Of a DNA stretch of 6,955 nucleotides, positions 1-5,313 are shown piece by piece. The DNA is from an uncultured Eubacteriales bacterium. GTDB taxonomy: Bacteria; Bacillota; Clostridia; Oscillospirales; Oscillospiraceae. Each line of letters starts with the position of its first letter. Position 1 is the first letter of the stretch. Position numbers and translations under genes: made by a program. Location of the stretch: assembly GCA_905210385.1 (NCBI GenBank), contig CAJLWS010000083.1, forward strand, positions 1-6,955. Direction: 5' to 3'. Below the pieces are notes generated by a model, which worked only from the letters and a program-made list of their open reading frames with translations, was not told the DNA's origin and did not search any database.

Positions 1-37
1 TAGTTGGCTTTCTCCGAACGAATTCACTGTCCAATAT

Positions 38-48
38 GTTTGACAAAC
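38..48. repeat. 11-bp perfect inverted repeat, possible operator
   Basis: GTTTGACAAAC is a perfect 5-1-5 inverted repeat about 35 bases upstream of the -35 element. It is too short to be a terminator stem and has no T-run after it. Position and symmetry fit a binding site for a dimeric regulator, but I cannot name one and a chance palindrome remains possible. Confidence 0.25.
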
Positions 49-82
49 CTACAGCCTCCCAAGGCAGACGGCGATGTTTTTC

Positions 83-111
83 TTGCTTTCAGCGGGTATC
101 TATGTTAAAAT
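83..111 (+). promoter_or_regulatory. Sigma-A type promoter of the hnd operon (extended -10)
   Basis: A -35-like TTGCTT lies at 83-88 and a -10-like TAAAAT at 106-111, separated by exactly 17 bases. A TGn element at 103-105 makes this an extended -10. The predicted transcript start is near 118, giving a 5' leader of about 70 bases before hndA. It is the only well-spaced hexamer pair I found upstream of the operon. A TTGACA at 40-45 looks like a better -35 but has no matching -10 at the right distance. Confidence 0.6.
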
Positions 112-170
112 TTTATTGAATTTTGGCCAGGAATTTTAGAAGGAGACCATTCGGGTTGAAAATTTACCCA

Positions 171-178
171 TAGGAGGG
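171..178 (+). promoter_or_regulatory. Strong ribosome binding site of hndA
   Basis: TAGGAGGG ends 9 bases before the ATG at 188 and fixes that start. The same frame has a stop (TAG) at 137-139 and no ATG, GTG or TTG between that stop and 188. A second Shine-Dalgarno-like tract, AGAAGGAGA at 138-146, lies too far upstream to serve this ATG. Confidence 0.8.
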
Positions 179-187
179 AACGCTTAC

Positions 188-691
188 ATGCCAAATTGCA
201 AAACCACCATACCCTATCATGGCACGCCGGAGCAGGAGGAGCGCCTGCGGAAAGTGATTGCGGAACACAAGGGGCAGCCCGGCGCCACCATGCCGGTGCT
301 TCAGGCCGCCCAGGGGATCTTCGGCTACCTGCCGGAGGAGGTTCAGATCATGGTCGCCGAAGGGCTGGACATCCCCTTGTCCGAGGTCTACGGAGTGGCC
401 ACGTTCTACTCTTTCTTCTCCCTGAACCCCAAGGGAAAGTACCAGATCTCCGTCTGCCTGGGCACCGCCTGCTACGTGAAGGGGGCGGCGGATGTGCTGG
501 CCGCCGTGGAACAGAAGCTGTCCATTGCCTCCGGTGGTATCACCCCGGATGGACTGTTTTCTCTGGACGCCTGCCGGTGCATCGGCGCCTGCGGTCTGGC
601 CCCTGTGATGATGATTAACGATGACGTGTATGGTCGGCTCACCCCCGCCCAGGTAGGTCCCATCCTGGACAAGTACATCAAGATGGGATGA
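188..691 (+). CDS. hndA: NuoE/HndA-like [2Fe-2S] subunit of NAD(P)-linked [FeFe]-hydrogenase
   Basis: This 167-residue protein matches the NuoE/HydC/HndA family in length and layout. It has an N-terminal helical part (about 15-80, with the GYLPEE and YGVATFY motifs near 46-51 and 68-74) and then a thioredoxin-like [2Fe-2S] domain. The likely cluster ligands are Cys90 and Cys95 (C-x4-C, CLGTAC) and Cys131 and Cys135 (C-x3-C, CIGAC). Cys129 is an extra cysteine beside the second pair. In the family, the protein sits against the FMN subunit and passes electrons between it and the rest of the complex in the cytoplasm. It is the first gene of the operon, with a strong RBS. Its TGA stop overlaps the next gene's ATG (ATGA), which indicates coupled translation. 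Family assignment is firm; the symbol is by analogy with the Desulfovibrio hnd operon, and hydC is an equally valid name. Confidence 0.93.
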   Translation: MPNCKTTIPYHGTPEQEERLRKVIAEHKGQPGATMPVLQAAQGIFGYLPEEVQIMVAEGLDIPLSEVYGVATFYSFFSLNPKGKYQISVCLGTACYVKGAADVLAAVEQKLSIASGGITPDGLFSLDACRCIGACGLAPVMMINDDVYGRLTPAQVGPILDKYIKMG

Positions 692-1245
692 AAGAGCTCT
701 CACTTCATATCTTGGACGTGGCACAGAACTCCATTTCCGCCGGGGCCACCCGACTGGAGCTCACCCTGACGGAGGATGCAGGAGGTTGGCTTACCGTGGT
801 CATCGCCGACAACGGCCGGGGCATGACGCCGGAATTCCTCTCCCGGGCCACCGATCCCTTCACCACCACCCGCACCACCCGAAAGGTGGGTATGGGACTG
901 GCCCTATACCTGCTGGCCGCGAAACAGACCGGAGGCACTTTGTCCATGGAGAGTACTCCCGGGCAGGGCACCACCGTCACCGCCACCTTTGACCGTAAAC
1001 ACCTGGACTGCCCCCCGCTGGGAGATCTGGCAGGCACCGTAGCTCTGCTCATTCAAGGTAGCCCGACGCTGGATCTGCGCTATCGCCACACTACCCCCAA
1101 GGGGGAGGTAGAGTTGTCCACTGGAGAACTGAGAGCCGTGTTGGGGGAAGACATTTCCCTGGCCGAGCCGGAGATTTTTACCTGGATTCAAAACAACCTG
1201 TCCCTACAGGAAGCCCAATTGGAAGGAGCTGCCGAAGCATTATGA
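688..1245 (+). CDS. Stand-alone GHKL (HATPase_c) ATP-binding protein embedded in the hydrogenase operon
   Basis: This 185-residue protein starts almost directly with a histidine-kinase-type ATPase fold. Visible motifs are an N-box (Asp10, Asn14 in DVAQNSISA), a G1 box (DNGRGM, 41-46), an ATP-lid region (DPFTTTR, 56-62), a G2 box (VGMGLAL, 67-73) and a G3-like GTTVTATF (94-101). There is no dimerisation/phospho-acceptor histidine domain, sensor, membrane segment or receiver, so it cannot act alone as an ordinary sensor kinase. Residues about 105-185 form a C-terminal part of unknown function; I recall it as conserved in relatives from other clostridial hydrogenase operons. It overlaps hndA and hndB by ATGA at both ends, so its output is tied to hydrogenase subunits. 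It has no good SD of its own and probably relies on re-initiation. A role in complex assembly, activity control or signalling is inference. Automated labels of 'histidine kinase' would overstate it. Confidence 0.85.
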   Translation: MKELSLHILDVAQNSISAGATRLELTLTEDAGGWLTVVIADNGRGMTPEFLSRATDPFTTTRTTRKVGMGLALYLLAAKQTGGTLSMESTPGQGTTVTATFDRKHLDCPPLGDLAGTVALLIQGSPTLDLRYRHTTPKGEVELSTGELRAVLGEDISLAEPEIFTWIQNNLSLQEAQLEGAAEAL

Positions 1246-1610
1246 AAAGCCTGGAAGAATTGAGAGCCATCCGCGAAAAGATGAAACAGCAGATGGATCT
1301 GCGCGGCCCCAATGAGGACCACATCCGTGTGGTGGTGGGTATGGCTACCTGCGGCATCGCCGCCGGCGCCCGGCCCGTACTGACCGCCTTTCTAGATGAG
1401 ATCGAGAAGCGGGGGCTGAAAAACGTCACCGTTTCCCAGACCGGTTGCATCGGTGTGTGCCGGCTGGAGCCCATTGTGGAAGTTTTTGTCCCCGGTGAGG
1501 AGAAGGTCACTTATGTGAAGGTGAAGCCCCAGATGGTACCCACGATCGTGGAGCAGCACCTGGTCAATCACAGCGTGGTGACCGATTACACCATCGGGGC
1601 CGCTGAGTAA
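1242..1610 (+). CDS. hndB: HndB-like thioredoxin-fold [2Fe-2S] ferredoxin subunit
   Basis: This 122-residue protein has a short charged N-terminal helix (1-25) and a thioredoxin-like [2Fe-2S] domain. Only three cysteines are present: Cys37 in VGMATCGIAAGAR, and Cys69 and Cys73 in the C-x3-C of TGCIGVC. The position matching the first cysteine of the usual C-x4-C pair is Val32. The C-terminal half (TGCIGVC, EPIVEV, then IVEQHLV) is clearly similar to the N-terminal module of HndC (TGCFGLC, GPIVMV, IVSEHLV), so the two are paralogous. In Hnd complexes it is an electron-transfer subunit; its exact path is not settled from sequence. The start overlaps the previous stop (ATGA), with GGAAGGAG at 1221-1228 as a somewhat distant SD. 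Identification as the HndB family is firm. Confidence 0.88.
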   Translation: MKSLEELRAIREKMKQQMDLRGPNEDHIRVVVGMATCGIAAGARPVLTAFLDEIEKRGLKNVTVSQTGCIGVCRLEPIVEVFVPGEEKVTYVKVKPQMVPTIVEQHLVNHSVVTDYTIGAAE

Positions 1611-1623
1611 GGGGGTGGGAGAG

Positions 1624-3426
1624 ATGAGTCATATTCGCTCCCATGTGATGGTATGCGCCGGTACCGGCTGTACCTCCTCGGAAAGCCCCAAAGTCCTGGC
1701 CGCCTTTGAGAAGGAACTCAAGGCTCATAAGCTCCAGGATGAGATCCGCATCGTCAAAACCGGCTGCTTCGGCCTGTGCTCCCAAGGGCCCATCGTCATG
1801 GTCTTCCCGGAGGGGGCCTGCTACTCCAAGGTAACCGAGGCGGACGTGCCCGAAATCGTCAGCGAACACCTGGTGAAGGGCCGCATCGTCACCCGTCTGC
1901 TCCACATGGAGGGGGACGAAGGGGAGACCGCCACTTCCCTGTCTGAGACCCAGTTCTACAAGCATCAGCTGCGCATCGCCCTGCGCAACTGCGGCGTCAT
2001 CAACCCCGAGTCCATCGACGAGTACCTGGGGGTGGACGGCTATACCGCCCTGGAGCGCATTCTAACCGAGCAGACGCCCCCGGAGGAAATCATCGACTGC
2101 CTGAAGAAGTCCGGCCTGCGGGGCCGGGGCGGCGCCGGCTTCTCCACCGGTATGAAGTGGCAGTTTACCTATGAGGCCCAGAGCGACGATGGGGTAAAGT
2201 ATGTCTGCTGCAACGCCGACGAGGGCGATCCCGGCGCCTTCATGGACCGCTCCGTGCTGGAGGGGGATCCCTTCTCCGTCATTGAGGCTATGACCATCGC
2301 CGGCTACACCGTGGGATCCGGCCAGGGCTACATCTATGTCCGGGCGGAGTACCCCATCGCCGTCAAGCGGCTGGAGATCGCCATCGGACAGGCCCGAAAA
2401 TACGGCCTTCTGGGCAGAAACATCCTGGGCTCCGGCTTTTCCTTTGACATTGAGCTGCGCCTGGGCGCCGGCGCTTTCGTGTGCGGCGAGGAGACTGCCC
2501 TGATGACCTCTATCGAGGGACACCGGGGCGAGCCCCGGCCCCGGCCTCCCTTCCCGGCAGTAAAGGGCCTGTTCGGCAAACCCACCCTGCTGAACAACGT
2601 GGAAACCTACGCCAACATCACCTGGATCCTCAACCACGGCTGGGAAGCGTTCGCCGCCATCGGTACCGAGAAGTCCAAGGGCACCAAGGTCTTCGCCCTG
2701 GGCGGCAAGATCACCAATACCGGCCTGGTGGAAGTGCCCATGGGTACCACCCTGCGCACCATCATTGAGGATATCGGCGGAGGCATCCCCAACGGTAAGA
2801 AGTTCAAGGCTGCCCAGACCGGCGGCCCCTCAGGCGGCTGCATCCCCGCCGAGCTCATCGACACCCCCATTGACTATGACTCCCTCACTGCCATCGGCTC
2901 CATGATGGGCTCCGGCGGCCTGATCGTCATGGATGAGGACAACTGTATGGTGGACATCGCCAAGTTCTTCCTGGAGTTCTGTGTGGACGAGTCCTGCGGC
3001 AAATGCGTCCCCTGTCGGGTGGGTACGAAACGGCTGTACGACCTGCTGTGCAAGATCACTGCCGGTGACGGCACGCTAGAGGATCTGGACACCATCGAGG
3101 AGCTGTGCTACCACCTGAAGAGCTCCGCCCTGTGTGCCCTGGGCCAGTCCGCCCCCAATCCCGTACTGTCCACTCTGAAATACTTCCGGGACGAGTATGT
3201 AGCCCATGTGGTGGAGAAGCGTTGTCCCGCCGGTGTGTGCCGCAATCTATTGCGCTATGAGATCGACCCGGTCAAGTGCCGCGGCTGCACTCTGTGCGCC
3301 AGGAACTGCCCGGTGAACGCCATCACCGGCGCGGTGAAGGCGCCCCACATCATCGATCAAAACAAGTGCATCAAATGCGGCCTGTGTCAGTCCAACTGCC
3401 GCTTTGACGCCGTAAGCAAGCACTGA
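1624..3426 (+). CDS. hndC: NuoF/HndC-like FMN- and NAD(P)-binding subunit with C-terminal 2[4Fe-4S] ferredoxin
   Basis: The 600-residue protein has the full HndC/HydB layout. A thioredoxin-like [2Fe-2S] module (about 5-95) has Cys11, Cys16, Cys48 and Cys52. The NuoF core has the glycine-rich GLRGRGGAGFSTGMKW (164-179), NADEGDPGAFMDR (197-209) and GAGAFVCGEETAL (281-293), which bind FMN and NAD(P)H. An SLBB-like region (about 350-430) follows. The NuoF [4Fe-4S] site is Cys458, Cys461 and Cys464 (CGKCVPC) plus Cys504. A short CPAGVC (534-539) precedes a ferredoxin domain with Cys552/555/558/562 and Cys582/585/588/592. In the complex it exchanges electrons with NAD(P)H and, by family knowledge, is the centre of flavin-based bifurcation. 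I chose ATG 1624: AGGGGG at 1610-1614 lies 9 bases upstream, whereas an in-frame GTG at 1615 has no room for an SD. NAD versus NADP preference cannot be read safely. Confidence 0.95.
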   Translation: MSHIRSHVMVCAGTGCTSSESPKVLAAFEKELKAHKLQDEIRIVKTGCFGLCSQGPIVMVFPEGACYSKVTEADVPEIVSEHLVKGRIVTRLLHMEGDEGETATSLSETQFYKHQLRIALRNCGVINPESIDEYLGVDGYTALERILTEQTPPEEIIDCLKKSGLRGRGGAGFSTGMKWQFTYEAQSDDGVKYVCCNADEGDPGAFMDRSVLEGDPFSVIEAMTIAGYTVGSGQGYIYVRAEYPIAVKRLEIAIGQARKYGLLGRNILGSGFSFDIELRLGAGAFVCGEETALMTSIEGHRGEPRPRPPFPAVKGLFGKPTLLNNVETYANITWILNHGWEAFAAIGTEKSKGTKVFALGGKITNTGLVEVPMGTTLRTIIEDIGGGIPNGKKFKAAQTGGPSGGCIPAELIDTPIDYDSLTAIGSMMGSGGLIVMDEDNCMVDIAKFFLEFCVDESCGKCVPCRVGTKRLYDLLCKITAGDGTLEDLDTIEELCYHLKSSALCALGQSAPNPVLSTLKYFRDEYVAHVVEKRCPAGVCRNLLRYEIDPVKCRGCTLCARNCPVNAITGAVKAPHIIDQNKCIKCGLCQSNCRFDAVSKH

Positions 3427-3443
3427 GGGAGGGCGTGACGAAC

Positions 3444-5204
3444 ATGGAAGAGAAAATGGTCAACCTGACAATCGACAACATCCCTGTCACCGTCCCTGCC
3501 GGGACCACGGTGCTGGAGGCCGCACGGGATGCAGGTATCAAGATCCCCTCCCTGTGCTTTCTGAAGGACGTCAACGAGATCGGTGCCTGCCGCATCTGCG
3601 TGGTGGAGGTGGAGGGCGCCCGGAGCCTGATGGCCTCCTGCGTCTACCCGGTGAGCGAGGGCATGGTGGTACGTACCAACACCCCCAAGGTCCGCCATTC
3701 CCGGCAGCTCACCCTGGAATTGATCCTGTCCAACCACCGCATGGACTGCCTGACCTGCTCCCGCAATGCCCAGTGCGAGCTGCGTCAGCTGGCCGCTGAC
3801 CTGGGCATTGATGCGGTGCGCTACGCCAACGATGAGCTGCTGCCCCGGATTGAGGACACCGCCCTGCACCTGGTGCGGGACAACTCCAAGTGCATTTTGT
3901 GCCGCCGGTGCGTAGCCACCTGCCGCAAGCTGCAGGAGGTGGGGGTCATCGGCACCAATGACCGGGGCTTCATGACCCATATCGGCTGTGCCTTTGACCG
4001 AGACCTGAGTGAAGTGGACTGCGTGTCCTGCGGACAGTGCATCGTATCCTGCCCCACCGGCGCTCTATCCGAACAGGATTCCACCGCCGAAGTGCTGTCT
4101 GCTCTCCACGACCCCAGTAAGCATGTGGTGGTGGGCCCCGCCCCCTCGGTGCGGGTTACCTTGGGCGAGTGCTTCGGGATGCCCATCGGCTCCAACGTGG
4201 AGGGCAAGATGGTGTCCGCCCTGCGCCGCCTGGGCTTTGACAAAGTATTCGATGTGGACACCGCCGCCGACTTCACCATCATGGAGGAGGGTACCGAGTT
4301 CATCCACCGACTCCAGGAGGGGGGCGCTATGCCTATGATCACCTCCTGTTCCCCCGGCTGGATCCGGTTCTGCGAACAGCACTATCCGGAGTTTGTGCCC
4401 AATCTGTCCTCCTGTAAGTCTCCTCAACAGATGTTCGGCGCCCTGGTGAAGAGCTATTACGCCGAGAAGGCGGGCATCGATCCCAAGGACATCTATGTGG
4501 TGTCCATCATGCCCTGCACCGCCAAGAAGTACGAGTGCAAGCGGGAGGAGCAGCGCATGGCCAACGGCTGCATGCCGGTGGACGCCTCCCTCACCACCCG
4601 GGAGCTGGCCCGGATGATCACCCAGGCGGGCATGATGTTCGACCACCTGCCCGACGGGGAATTTGACCCCATGCTGGGCGTGTCCACAGGCGCGTCGGTC
4701 ATCTTCGGCGCCACCGGCGGCGTCATGGAGGCCGCCCTGCGCACCGTGGTGGCCCAGCTCACCGGGGACGAGATGGCCCCCCTGGACTACACCGAGGTGC
4801 GGGGCACTCAGGGCATCAAGGAGGCTTCCTATGAGCTGCCCGGCAAGACCGTCCGGGTATGCGTTGCCTCCGGTCTGCACAACGCCAAGCTGGTGCTGGA
4901 TGGGGTGCGTTCGGGTGAGCTGCAGTACGACTTCATCGAGTTCATGGCCTGCCCCGGCGGCTGCGTCAACGGCGGGGGGCAGCCCCTGCATCCGGCTACC
5001 GTACGTTCCTTCACCGACCTGCGGGGCCTGCGGGCCAAAGCGCTCTATAAGCAGGACTCCGGTATGGAGTTCCGCAAAAGCCATGACAATCCGGTAGTCA
5101 AAGAAGTGTACGCCACCTACTTGGGTGAGCCCGGCGGCCACAAGGCCCATGAGCTGCTCCACTGCACCTATGTGCCCCAGAAACGCTACCGCACCGACCC
5201 CTGA
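3444..5204 (+). CDS. hndD: Catalytic [FeFe]-hydrogenase subunit HndD (group A, multimeric type)
   Basis: The 586-residue protein has the complete modular catalytic subunit. A plant-type [2Fe-2S] domain has Cys38, 49, 52 and 66. A His-ligated [4Fe-4S] site is His98-x3-Cys102-x2-Cys105-x5-Cys111. A 2[4Fe-4S] domain has Cys150/153/156/160 and Cys193/196/199/203. The H-cluster domain has L1 TSCSPGW (300-306), L2 MPCTAKK (356-362) and L3 MACPGGCVNGGGQP (501-514). A small-subunit-like tail (about 545-580, SHDNP to HELLH) ends the protein. It interconverts protons and H2 in the cytoplasm. Aligned to CpI, the proton path is intact (Glu282, Glu285, Arg289, Cys302, Ser322), and Lys361 and Cys358/503/507 are present, but the fourth H-cluster ligand position is Ser303. 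I chose ATG 3444: GGAGGG at 3428-3433 is 10 bases upstream, while GTG 3435 is too close to it. The extra C-terminal [2Fe-2S] domain of longer HydA proteins is absent. Confidence 0.96.
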   Translation: MEEKMVNLTIDNIPVTVPAGTTVLEAARDAGIKIPSLCFLKDVNEIGACRICVVEVEGARSLMASCVYPVSEGMVVRTNTPKVRHSRQLTLELILSNHRMDCLTCSRNAQCELRQLAADLGIDAVRYANDELLPRIEDTALHLVRDNSKCILCRRCVATCRKLQEVGVIGTNDRGFMTHIGCAFDRDLSEVDCVSCGQCIVSCPTGALSEQDSTAEVLSALHDPSKHVVVGPAPSVRVTLGECFGMPIGSNVEGKMVSALRRLGFDKVFDVDTAADFTIMEEGTEFIHRLQEGGAMPMITSCSPGWIRFCEQHYPEFVPNLSSCKSPQQMFGALVKSYYAEKAGIDPKDIYVVSIMPCTAKKYECKREEQRMANGCMPVDASLTTRELARMITQAGMMFDHLPDGEFDPMLGVSTGASVIFGATGGVMEAALRTVVAQLTGDEMAPLDYTEVRGTQGIKEASYELPGKTVRVCVASGLHNAKLVLDGVRSGELQYDFIEFMACPGGCVNGGGQPLHPATVRSFTDLRGLRAKALYKQDSGMEFRKSHDNPVVKEVYATYLGEPGGHKAHELLHCTYVPQKRYRTDP

Positions 5205-5220
5205 GTTCTGCCATACTCTC

Positions 5221-5260
5221 ACTCCCTCCGCTCCCGCCGAGCGGAGGGAGTTTTTTCTTT
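5221..5260 (+). terminator. Intrinsic terminator of the hnd operon
   Basis: A perfect 12-bp GC-rich stem pairs CTCCCTCCGCTC (5222-5233) with GAGCGGAGGGAG (5239-5250) around the 5-base loop CCGCC; a further A-T pair (5221/5251) is possible. It is followed directly by TTTTTTCTTT (5251-5260). It starts 16 bases after the hndD stop. The opposite strand has no T-run after the hairpin, so it works in the + direction only. Confidence 0.95.
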
Positions 5261-5313
5261 CCTCTGTTCTATCCTCGCCCCGCAGCGCATAGAGTGGGAT
5301 GAGGTGACAGTTC

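Noticed and set aside
40..68. TTGACA at 40-45 as the -35 of the hnd promoter
   Set aside because: The bases 17 downstream (63-68, GGCAGA) are nothing like a -10.
1..100. End of an upstream gene or a riboswitch in the leader
   Set aside because: The stretch is short, no long frame enters it, and the only structure besides the 38-48 repeat is a 4-bp GCCT/AGGC stem (54-65); no riboswitch core could be recognised.
1615..1623. GTG at 1615 as the hndC start
   Set aside because: It leaves no room for an SD, since the AGGGGG tract abuts it; ATG 1624 has the tract 9 bases upstream and begins a normal HndC N-terminus.
2062..2637. Antisense open frame inside hndC
   Set aside because: A shadow of the strongly biased hndC codons; there is no SD and no recognisable motif, and the conserved NuoF core is on the other strand.
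3435..3443. GTG at 3435 as the hndD start
   Set aside because: GGAGGG ends 1 base before it, too close; the spacing suits ATG 3444.
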